A stretch of 64,000 nt of DNA from Halichondria panicea (taxonomy: Eukaryota > Porifera > Demospongiae > Suberitida > Halichondriidae). This document shows positions 1 to 23,093 of this stretch, one piece after another. Below the pieces are notes generated by a model, which worked only from the letters and a program-made list of their open reading frames with translations, ran no database searches and was not told where the DNA came from. Where the stretch lies: the NCBI RefSeq assembly GCF_963675165.1, contig NC_087389.1:2204001-2268000 (forward strand). Reading direction: 5' to 3'. Within the stretch, counting starts at the first letter, position 1. Each line of letters begins with the position of its first letter. A program made the position numbers and the translations under genes.

Positions 1-218
1 GCGGATAATGTTCAATCAAAGACTAATTGCTGAACTACACCGTGCCTGTCGTACCTCCTCTGATGGCTATATATACAGCTGTTAACTTCGCAGCAGCGTC
101 AGCAGCATGTGCATGATTGTAATACGGGTATCGTTTACACATAATTATGTATGATTGTATCCAATTGTAATTTAGGACCCCAAATTAGATGAGCAGCTAG
201 CTCACTAAATCCACTTAC
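1..218. other. Calcium-channel intron at the window edge
   Basis: Continuation of the calcium-channel gene beyond its domain III pore exon (219-319). No exon seen before position 1. It contains a half copy of the CCTCCTCTG hairpin word near 50. Confidence 0.5.
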
Positions 219-12959
<12,741 letters not shown>

Positions 12960-13765
12960 ACTAGACTTCAGCAGAGTTATACAAATTCCTCAGTAAGCTT
13001 AGAGTGTTTTGGGGTCTGAGATAACCATACTAGACTTAGTAGATTTATACAAATCCGTCAGTATATAAGTTTTTATAAGCAGCTTGGGTCTGAGATCATC
13101 ACATTTGGCTGAGTCCATACCCCCGGCCCCGGCCCCATCACCAATAAAAGCACAGTGACAGAGTTCACTCAATAGCCAGGTCAGCACTTTTGTAAATGTG
13201 GAAGAGTCGATCGAGTGATCGTGAGTGAGTGGCGAGTGCAGTGCTAGTGGTATGGCATAGATGATACAGTACTGTATCATCTATGGGTATGGTGGATGAT
13301 TTGCCCTGATTTGCCAGAGGATCTAGGACCACCAGGAGTTGATCAAATAGTGTAAGTGAGCAGAACAATGGATTGTAATATTTAAGATCTGTGGTATCTA
13401 TATATATCTAGTATCATTATAAATATTAAAAAACAGGCATAGGTAGACACTAGGTAGTTGCCATTATTGTAGAAACTCTACTGGTACCTGCCATGTAATT
13501 TTATAAGGTTGTGTGCCCAATAATTTGTTAGCTCCGCTGTTAATTAGTGTTGTGGAAATAGTTTCGTGTGCCCCCCTCCCTTTGTTACTGCAAGTGACTG
13601 AATACCACACATCTAGTTCCCAGTCAAACAACTACAAGCAATCTACCCCCTCTGTTGTACAGTTTTTTGGAACTTGCAGCCATAGTCTGCAAATACTGTT
13701 TGTTGTGTACTAGAGATATTATGGTTCATTGTTGCTAGTGCCTCACACAACTGTGTAGAAACATT

Positions 13766-13847
13766 GTCTCATGAATCAGTTGCCCTCTATAATAAGACTC
13801 GTGATTTGGCCGCCCAACGTTTAGAGGGCGGCTGAAATATGAGACTA
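13766..13847. mobile_element. Short inverted-repeat element, relative of 3349-3673
   Basis: Bounded by GTCTCATGAATCAG and an inverted CTGAAATATGAGAC, with inner inverted GCC and GGC words. It sits immediately outside the right border of duplication copy 1. Confidence 0.55.
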
Positions 13848-14853
13848 GCAGAAGTGCAGTGGCCACTACTGCTGAGTCAGCAAAACGAAAAGCAATTTGG
13901 CCTGGAATGTCATTAAAAGGTCATAATTAGTGAAAGTTCAAGTGATGTCCGACCTCCTCTGGTTTCAAGAGGCAACCACAGAGGAGGTACGACACGCGAT
14001 TAAGCTCACGTGGCTGCTATTTCTTGATTGAAGGCAAAAAAGACAAAGAAGTCGTTACAAATGCATTCCAATGACGACATTCAACTGGTGGCAAGTAAGC
14101 GCCATAAAGAGACAAGTTTAGAGCATAAAACTCAGTGAATTTGTTGCTGGCTAGTAGCTAGAGTTTTACAAGTAGAGATTAGATTTGTTGTAACAACCAA
14201 GGCTCAGATGTTGGCAGTGATCCTATTCTGAATGCAGGCACAGAATACTTATTAAACACTCTAAAACAGAATTAAACTAAAAACAATAATATCTCAAAAT
14301 CTAAGTGGTGGTTGAAACTGGTTGAAAAGCTATTTCACATCCGTATAAGCCCAGCAATGAACCATCCTGATCTTAGAAACGTCAAGTTTATTTCTTGAAA
14401 GATACACGCCAAACCAAATCCACTATCAAAGTACACAGTCTTGAATGATATTCATGCACAAGTTAATGAGATTCATAATCCTTTTGGCTTGTCATGTGAC
14501 CGTGTCGTACCTCCTCTGAGGCAACCAGAGCAGAGGAGGTTGGACAGTATCACGTGCAACAATCTAGATTGTCACATGACCTCTTACTTTTACCTTGTTT
14601 TGATGGTACATTTCATAGCTAAGAAACTGTGTAGTTTGTAGCTGTTTTTAGCTATTGGTCAAAGAGAGGAGGTCAAACTACACTGATATCCATCGCCAAC
14701 CCTGTTCAACCCCATATTAACGAAGCCAGGAAATTGCGTTGAAGGTAAACTGTCTGTACTAGCCACAGTGTTACTGTATTTGGTGTAGAACATTAAAATA
14801 GTGATTATAGAACATTGTAAGTAGAAAGTGTCTATGCTACTCTTAGGTTCAAC
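13848..14853. other. Gene-free spacer with small palindromes
   Basis: No credible exon seen on either strand. It holds two related hairpins, near 13945-14000 and 14505-14560, each with inverted arms built on GACCTCCTCTG and CAGAGGAGGT. The same word occurs near position 50 of the window. These look like small non-autonomous elements. Confidence 0.5.
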
Positions 14854-15424
14854 CAAGGGCGTATACAGAGAAGAGGGCATGCAAACTCACCCTATTCTCA
14901 GAATCATCTGACTTCGTATTGAGCTATTTTTAGAACTGCCCACAAAAATACCCACGCGTAACCTTTGACCGCACAAGGTAAATCAAGATTTTTTTGTATC
15001 TGCAGCTAGCTCGATTGCAGCATGGATAGAACTAGTTCTCAGCAGCAGTATGGCTCGTACTAGCAGTGTCAAAGGCAAAGGCAAACCATCCAACAGTTGC
15101 AACGCCAAGAAGATGAAACCTTGGACCATAAACCTGTCTTCCTGAGTCTCTGGTACTTCTTAACAATACGCCCAGCACTTAACTTCCCTCTCGAAGGGGT
15201 TGTCTTGGACCTGGCTGGACTAGGACTGGTCATGACACTTCTCTAAAATAGCTAGCTCTGATTGATGTACACGCCCATAATTATAACTCTGTAAATACAC
15301 CGCCCACTTGTTCCTGTCCGTATACTGGATTCTATTTTTAGTATATCCGGCCTTTGATACGAAGTCGGATGAGTACGTAGGGCACATAGTGAGTTGCATG
15401 CCCTCTTCTCTGTATACGCCCTTG
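14854..15424. mobile_element. MITE family M, long copy with 7-bp target duplication
   Basis: Begins CAAGGGCGTATACAGAGAAG and ends in its inverse CTTCTCTGTATACGCCCTTG, flanked by direct repeats GTTCAAC (14847-14853 and 15425-15431). It is about 571 bp, longer than its relatives at 10130 and 44445, and contains no transposase-length reading frame. Confidence 0.85.
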
Positions 15425-15777
15425 GTTCAACCTAGTATGGAAGAGCTGACGAAGGCAGAGGGTACTCCCGAGGACGCAACGATGGATGTTCCTTTACTGA
15501 CGTTAAAGGAGGTAAATATGCCTATGAATCTGGTTGTGATACATGCACTCTTTTGTAGACATTTATGGATGGCGAAAAGTGACCCTCATGTTTTGGACAT
15601 GGGCCTATTTATTGCTGTATAATTGTGCATCGACAAAAGAGGTTGATCTGATTGAAGGTGATCTTACAGATTTCAGCATTGGTGCAAAAGAGACCAACGT
15701 AGCCGTCCCCACCCGAAGCAAGATAACACTTAAACAAGCAGTTTCACAAACACCCTGTGACTGTGGAGCTACCACCT

Positions 15778-15829
15778 TAGTCTCGCGGACCTAGACCCCT
15801 GATAGTATATTGGCTGGTCCACGAGACTA
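15778..15829. mobile_element. Tiny inverted-repeat element (TAGTCTCG ... CGAGACTA)
   Basis: A 52-bp unit with ends TAGTCTCGCGGACC and GGTCCACGAGACTA. A second copy (16266-16316) sits inside another MITE at 16207-16522, so the unit appears mobile. Confidence 0.65.
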
Positions 15830-15987
15830 CTACCACCTCCTCCTGCTAGACCTTCAAGAACTCTCATAATGTCAACTCATATTGTGTACTCAATAATATT
15901 ATTCTACTGATATATCTGCTCACTCTATAACTAAGAGTGATGTGCTTGAAAGATCTACAAGAAACAGCCATCTCTCTTGTATCCATG

Positions 15988-16114
15988 TAGCCTCAATTCC
16001 AAGCCGCCGTGGATCGAGGCTAGTATCAATGCAGCAATGCAGCAGAGCCAGAGCAGCAGAGCTCCTAGCCTCGAATCCAGGCCGTATTTTAATCGGCCTG
16101 GTCTCGAGGCTACA
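15988..16114. repeat. Two palindromic TAGCCTCGATTCCAGGCCG units
   Basis: Two adjacent foldback units: 15988-16022 (TAGCCTCAATTCC ... ATCGAGGCTA) and 16068-16114 (TAGCCTCGAATCC ... TCTCGAGGCTA). Related units occur at 52150-52202 and 59510-59573, with a half unit near 54920. Confidence 0.6.
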
Positions 16115-16206
16115 GAGCTCCAGACTCTGGCACCTCTGGCAGAGCTCTGTCAATGCAGTGTGCTTAGTTGAGGTCAAAGTTCAATAAATTATTGCATTCC
16201 AGTAAT

Positions 16207-16522
16207 TACCGTATAGCGTGTAATTTTCGTACTCACTTTCATTTTCAAAAAAAATGGAATTTTTGTAGTCTCGCGGACCCAGACCCTGATAATATATCGG
16301 CTGGTCCACGAGACTATAATTTTCGTGGGGGCAAAATATTCATGGTTTTTGTGTTTGGAGGTCTGACCACGAATATTTTACCCACGAATGAAGCGACCTT
16401 GCCTACCTTTACCCGCAGTGCAAGCTCCAACCACGAAAATATTACCCACGAAATGTCTCAATATTGCTGAACCACGAATACACGAATATTTTGTCCCCCG
16501 AAAATTACCTGCCATACGGTAC
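16207..16522. mobile_element. MITE family B (TACCGTATAGCGTGTAATTTTCG ends) with nested insertion
   Basis: The left end TACCGTATAGCGTGTAATTT and right end AAATTACCTGCCATACGGTA are inverted. Compared with the 211-bp copy at 36988-37198, this copy has an extra internal block containing the tiny element at 16266-16316. The interior repeats CCACGAAAATATT-like words. Confidence 0.85.
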
Positions 16523-16573
16523 TTTACCTATAGGTGCACGTGATACTGTCCAACCTGTTACTACTCTTATCTA

Positions 16574-19110
16574 TGGATATGGATGAAGATAGCCACGATG
16601 GAGAACTAGATGATAGCGAAGATTCTGAAGATGAGACACTTACTAAAACACCTCCAGTTTCATTAAACTTGAAGCTTTACTGTGCAACAGATGAGGCCCA
16701 GTCTAGATCTGTTAAAATTGTCACTCCCTGCACACCAAGAACTATTCTAGATGTTAAACTGTGTGTAGAGAACGAGCTCAGCATACCAGCCTGTTGTCAA
16801 GAATTGAGCTTTGAATCTCAGAAGCTGCGAGATTGTGATTCTGTCGAAGTGTTAAAAATTAGAGAAGGGGATACGTTGACAATCAACTATGAAAGTGAAG
16901 GAATGGTTGAGGATGTCAGGGAGATCATCAAAGGAATGAAATCTATGAATCGTATTCTCAGAAAAAAGACGATCAGAAAGTGACTAGAAAATGGCGGTGG
17001 ATGTGATACCGAAATTTCTAATAATCTAGACACAGTTAAAGTTAAAGTTCAGTTACTGGCTTCTGCATACTTTCACCCACCTACCGACCCTAGGAGCAAA
17101 GCTAACCGGTTGTTCTTCGTAAGCAACAACGGCCTTCAGATCATGCACCAACTTCACGTAGAGCTGCTTAGATATCCATGGGACAAATGTGTGCTGGAAA
17201 TGCAGTATCTAGAGCATTCAATTTTAAATGTTCTATGGGATCTTTCGGCATCTTTTTCGATCAGACTGCTGCTGCTGGAAAGACCAACTTTGGAGGCTGT
17301 GATAAAGTCACTAGTTAGAGTAGAAATTCCCGCTAATTCATTTTTTCATGGTCCGATTGGGTCATCATACGAGTACAAGAGAATCACAAGTGAAATGCTA
17401 TACATGGCTGTTGGAGTTGTTAGCAAGTAAGTACTACCTAAGACATCACTAATCAAAAAGAGGTTTATCGCCCACGCTCATAGTAAAACATAAACAACTA
17501 CTACCCATAATTATGCCTCGGTGCGCATGCGCAAGCGAGGTATACGGTAGTGTGTTTTTGTGTGTGTGTGTGTGTGTACGTGTGCATGTGTAGACTGCTA
17601 CAGCTGCTCAAGGATGAATCAAGTGCAAGTAAGAGTTTCTATAGGCTTCTAGTCATGTTTTCTTGGATTTTATTTCGTGGATTTGCAAAATAATGCTTCG
17701 TTCTCGAGTTATGCCTAGTTTTGCTTACTTGGAATACCATTGCAACCTTTTCAGAAGAGCACGTAAGAGTGAGAAGAGAGCTGAAAAGCTCTGCTGATGG
17801 CAACCATTACGCACTTGAACTTTTGGCATTGATCGTTAATTTTTAACAACAATTATGGTCAATCATTACCCACTCTTTGAGTTTGCATGCAGTAAAATAT
17901 TGCAAAAATAGCTATTAGTAGCTTTATAGCTTTGGCATCTCCACCGAGGCATCAACACCTGCGGTGCTTTCATTACTATGGTGGTTATTTTAATATCCAT
18001 TTTCAACTGATAACCACAAACATCAACATGTTAAAATTGCAATACCTACAAACATAATATTTATTATCTAAACACATAGTTTGGCTGAAATCCCTAACTG
18101 TCGAGTGGCAATTGCGTCCAGGAAGGATGTGCTGGATCAACTACTGGCCACACTGACCTGTCCTACCTACACTTACATTGACTCACTGGTGCGTCTGTAG
18201 GGCTACTGTGTCTTGCTTACAGGTGAACACCTTGTACATAGCAATGAGATTATGATAATCAATTGATATAATTATTGTACATACATTATTACAATTAATA
18301 TCATAACTACACGCGCAGACAATCACATGATTATAATTTATATGCATGCAACAACGTTCTCTCTCTATACATACATACATGAACTCACAGCCCTGAAACC
18401 CACCAGTATCTGATTAAAGACAATGTTATCCGCAAGTTTGACAAAGCATGTGACTCTGTCAAGGATCACACTCACATGGACGAACAGCTGCTTAAGTAAG
18501 TCAAACGGTATCTCAACTATGCGTTTGAAAGTCATTATTTCTGTACAGATACTTTTGTTGCGTATTTTATGCTCTACTGCTGTCCACCTCACCGGCCATG
18601 ATCCCAACTCATGCGAAACTACAGATGAAACATGCCATGAAAAACTTTCTAGAGTCAGCTGATTATGAAACAATTAGAGATCACGAGAAAAAGAACGGGT
18701 ACACTTGGACGACTGTTACTCACTTCGTCAAGCTCGTTTACATTCCTAAGCAGAGTTCCCAGTGGTCTATCTGCACTCCAAAGGAGGTCATAGCCGAAAA
18801 CAACGAACTAGAAGATCTCTGCATCGAGACTGGTGTCTTTATTCTACAAAACGTGCTTCTATCCAACGACACTCGAGAGATTCTAAAGGCTGAATCATTG
18901 GTGGACTATATAGTATGCATGCCCTGGCATCTGTCACCGGATACAAAGGCACACGTAAGAGCATGTGCTCTAAGACAGTTTCTAAGCAGCAAAATGCAGT
19001 TACAACCTCCAACGCTTGTTAACCTGGCCAAGGCTAAACTTGCTGTGAGTCATTGTGGGCTAGAGAGAGCAGTGAAAGCCCGAGGCTTGCATGACATTGT
19101 TGCAGCATAG
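16574..19110 (+). pseudogene. Broken copy of the Ubl-armadillo family gene
   Basis: Close relative of the intact gene at 47579-49992, with matching exon blocks 16574-17426, 18080-18222, 18391-18495 and 18549-19110. At least two lesions are visible: a CGA to TGA nonsense change at 16981-16983, just after the ubiquitin-like domain, and a one-base deletion near 18192 (GGTGCG where the relative has GGTAGCG). The acidic N-terminal repeats of the relative are absent; this copy begins ATGGATATGGATGAAGATAG, like the gene at 41296. Its first intron carries a 462-bp repeat absent from the relative. A truncated ubiquitin-like product of about 136 residues remains possible. Confidence 0.85.
17515..17976. 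mobile_element. Dispersed repeat family H (CGAGGTATACGGTAGTGTGT, GT-rich)
   Basis: Begins GCCTCGGTGCGCATGCGCAA, has a GT microsatellite near the left end, and ends in CACCGAGGCATCAACACC followed by GCGGTGCTTTCATTAC; the outer ends are inverted. Other copies: 39087-39636 and 55914-56406. The corresponding intron at about 48845 is an empty site (CATAATTATTATGGTGG), so the exact insertion can be read. Confidence 0.85.
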
Positions 19111-19183
19111 GCCATTAGTGTGTGTTCGTGTGCATTTTTAACTGGCTTTATAGATGGTATTTTTGTAAACCAACAACCTTAAT

Positions 19184-22100
19184 ACAAATTAATGGACACA
19201 AACATTGCAATAATCATGTTTACAAAGCTAACTACACTAGAAAATCCTTGGATATGTGCATCACTGGGATGTGTGGATTTGTTCTTGTATCGATCTTTGA
19301 TTTCCCCCTGCCCCTCTCCTGCTACACACAGGAAGGAGCCCCACTGTCCAGCACTGACCAGAAGAAGCAGTGATTCAGGTGTTAGCCTAACGAAAGACCT
19401 GAAGCATACAAAGGGACCGGCAATTCATATTTTCCATTCAGTTGAAACGAATTGGGCTGGGTATAGTTACTCACAGGACCATACAAATACAAGTTCGTAC
19501 TTTGCTATGGGGACACTCACTAGATAGAGGATCGTGATCCTATCACTTGGAACACAGTGAGATAAGCAAATATCATGTTGTTAAAGGAGATGATGCCGCG
19601 ACGAGGCCCCTCAGGCCACTCTGCACAGGTGCTACCGTATGGGCAGCTGTGACTGCCATCAATACTCTGATTTTGAGTACAGGGGAACTCACTCACTAGC
19701 ACAGTCCTGTTTATACCTGCAAAGGTCAAATGTGTGTATAGCACATGCGTAACTCCATACTAGGCAACTACACATGTAGTATATACATGTAGCATATAAT
19801 AATTGTAATAAAAAACAGTAGAGCATTCACCGACCGTAACATTATGGGGAATGATTGTGAATCTATAAAGCATCGATTAGAAAACTGTGTTTTTGGTGTT
19901 TTTGTTGCCTTCAAGATCGGCCTAAAGTTTCAACTATAAGTAGCCTATTTTTTCAACCACTGTCTCATTTCAGCAGTCCATCAAAGTGTTTAGTTCGCTC
20001 AAACAGCTCATTATTGTGTCCACACACACACACACCAATCACTCTACCCCTGCTGCGCATGCACGGGGTAATTATAATAATTATAACATAGACCAAATCT
20101 ACGTGTACAAGAACAAACACTTAAGAAATGAGTCACACAAATGTACACTCTACAACCAAGCACAACGAGCGATAGAGCCTAGATAGCAACGATTAATGAT
20201 TCATACCAGCTGGAGTGAGGTGTGAGGCGAAGCATCCTTTATGTAGTCTGCCGTTAAACAGCTGTATACCAATTAGTGCCAGGAAGGTGATGACAATGAA
20301 AGTGAGGACACCCAGGTAGAAAAGAGGAGCAACCGACTTGGCCAGAGCCTTCAAAATGAACTGGACACCTACAATGAATTGACTGATGAGGGTTAGATGC
20401 CCCAGAATAAACTCACACCAAATAATACACTATACATGCATGCATGTGTACTAGTACCAGCTCTGAATCATAATACTTGCTACAGTCTTGTGGATGTGAT
20501 ATTGTCAAACACTGTGGTTCAGGCTGTAGTATAACTTTAGGGGTGTTTAATTTTGGTTAAGAAGTTGGTGTCGGGTCTTGGCCACATTTCAACTATATAG
20601 CTACACCCGTACCGAGCATAACAAATAATTTAGTAAGTATCAATCACTATAGCAGGGTGTACTAGCAGTCTTACTTTCCGATAAGGCGAACAACTTGATG
20701 AGCTTGAAGGCCATAAATGAAGCAAAAATCTCTCCGACCAGCGGGTTAATATTGGACGTTGCTATATACAGGATCCTGAATTGAAGAGTGTGGAACACAG
20801 CTTTCAATAAGACGTGTGAAACAAATTGTAGCAAATAAAGAAAGTAGGAAAACTAACTTTGAAAGCTGCCACATTCATAACTGTACAATCATCAACAGTG
20901 TAAAGACAACTGCTAGAAAAGCTGACAAGTTGTCAACTAGCTAACGTAATACACTCCACACTCACCCCACAATGATGACAAAGATGTCTAGGACATGAGC
21001 GTATTTCCGTAAGTAAGCCTTCGGAGAGTGGACCAGGCTGTAAGCTATGATGTTGAGTACTGCCTCCATTATGTACAGGACTAGTACCACTACGGTAACA
21101 TAATACTGCAAGGATAATTAAGAGAGCATTGCACGGCATCAGTAAACTAAAATTGACAGGTACAGGTAGAAAAAACACACTACATGTGTCTGCAATGGTG
21201 TAGCGAATCTCACACCCCTCCCAGCTGAATAAGAAGAAAACACTGCGGGCCAGTGCCTATTAATCTAGAAGTTCTATAATTGCCACGTACGATAACTGTA
21301 TTGATAAGGGTATCATCTCCGTTTATGGTTGGAATGTAGAAACACTGTGTCACAAAGTGCAGCAGCACCACCAGAGCCATGAAGAGCTTGAACACTCTGC
21401 ACAGAAAAAAAGGAAATATGCTAGGTAGTTACGCAAACAACTTACCCTGACTTGGCTATTTTCTTCACATTTTTTCTAAACCAGCCATTTTTATGGAAGA
21501 TGAACAATGAGTAGTGTTCTCTGCTGCTTCCAATCTTATTGATAAATCTTCGTACTCGATGGAGGAGTCTGCTTTCTGTAGTAAATGTCCCCTGAACAGA
21601 CCCCCTGTGGTGAAGGACACGACTTCTCAGGGCCTGAATCTCGTGATCGGAGATGTTCACCTCCTCAAGAGTGTTTACACGGAGTCGGCGAAGGCTTGAG
21701 GATTGCCTACAGATGAGTGAACAAGCGGACCGTTTAAGCGTCAAAATGTCACATGTCACTATAAAAAATTATCATTACAAAAAAATGCCGAGATTTAAAC
21801 TGATCTTGAGATTCAAACCTCTGTTCTAAATTTTACACGACAGGACCAACCATACACAACTAACCTGGTTTCAAGTGAGGTGAATGACTGGTCAATAAAT
21901 GGGCTTGCAGGACGTACTCCTGACCCCACAGCCTCTGACAAGCTCTGTCTTCTCCTCCTGAATGCAGCCATACTAGACTTTAGCAGAGTTATACAAATTC
22001 CTCAGTAAGCTTGGAGTGTTTTTGGGTCTGAGATAGCCATACTAGACTTGAGTAGATTTATACAAATCCGTCAGTACATAAGTTTTTATAAGCAGCTTGG

Positions 22101-22753
22101 GTCTGAGATCATCACATGTACATTATTTGGCTGAGTCCCATACCCCCATCACCAATAAAAGCACAGTGACAGAGTTCACTCAATAGCCAGGTCAGCACTT
22201 TTGTAACAAATTAAATGTGGAAGAGTCGATCGAGTGATTTCGAGTGGCGAGTGCAGTGGTGGATGATTTGCCCTGATTTGCCAGAGGATCTGGGACCACC
22301 AGGAGTTGATCAAATAGTGTAAGTGAGCAGAACAATGAATTGTAATAATGCGTTAAGATCTGTGGTATCTTATTAAACTAGTGTAGATCTATGTATCTAG
22401 ATATATTATATAATTATATATAATATCATTATAAATATTAAAACAGGCAGAGGTAGACACTAGGTAGTTGCCATTATTGTAGAAACTCTACTGGTACCTG
22501 CCATGTAATTTTATAAGTTTGTGTAGAATCTTAGCTCCTCGTGTTAATTAGTGTTGTGCAAATAGTTTCGTGTGCCCCCTCCCTTTGTTACTGCAAGTGA
22601 CTGAATACCACATCTAGTTCCCAGTCAAAACAACTACAAGCAATCTACCCCCTCTGTTGTACAGTTTTTTGGAACTTGCAGCCATAGTCTGCAAATACTG
22701 TTTGTTGTGTACTAGAGATATTACAGTTCATTGTTGCTAGTGCCTTACACAAT
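19184..22753. repeat. Segmental duplication, copy 2 (truncated calcium-channel side)
   Basis: Direct-orientation copy of 9895-13751, including exons 1-7 of the channel gene, the tRNA-like relic in intron 1 and upstream DNA. It lacks the MITE of copy 1 and has small indels in non-coding parts. Confidence 0.9.
19520..21971 (-). pseudogene. Truncated duplicate of calcium-channel exons 1-7
   Basis: Repeats the start codon (21971), N-terminal exons, domain I S1-S5 and part of the pore exon of the neighbouring channel. In the pore exon, 13 bp present in copy 1 are deleted (GATCCTATCACTT at about 19536-19548). This removes the selectivity-filter codons for LEGW and shifts the frame to an early stop. 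No S6 or later domain follows; the Ubl-armadillo pseudogene comes next. A protein of roughly 350 residues with five helices could still be made, but no ion pore is possible. Confidence 0.88.
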
Positions 22754-23093
22754 GAAAAGCATTCGTAATTACTCTGCTGATATAAAGCTGGTAGATTGGC
22801 TGGGATAGATAGATTGTGGTCAAAACTTCACCTATTGTTGGTGTACAAGCAAGAGCTCAGCTGGGGCTTGTAGTGTACAAGCTTAGCTCAGGTATAATAA
22901 TTTTATGACTTGTTAGTGTACAAGCTAGTCTAAGAGCTGATAGATTATGTACCGAGGACTATTGATTAGTAGCATTTGTATCCAGTCACTTTTTCATACT
23001 GCTAGGATCGAACAGCTAGGATTGTACTAACTTGTGAAACCTGGAACGCTGAATTACATGTAAATTGTGAACACACACCCACAGTGAGTCATA
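22754..23093. other. Intergenic region upstream of BICD
   Basis: No exon or repeat recognised. It should contain the promoter and 5' leader of the BICD gene starting at 23094; no TATA-like element stands out. Confidence 0.4.

Noticed and set aside
13000-13370. Upstream coding exon of the calcium channel
   Set aside because: Short minus-strand frames here lack splice logic and differ by indels between the duplicate copies, as expected of non-coding leader or promoter DNA.
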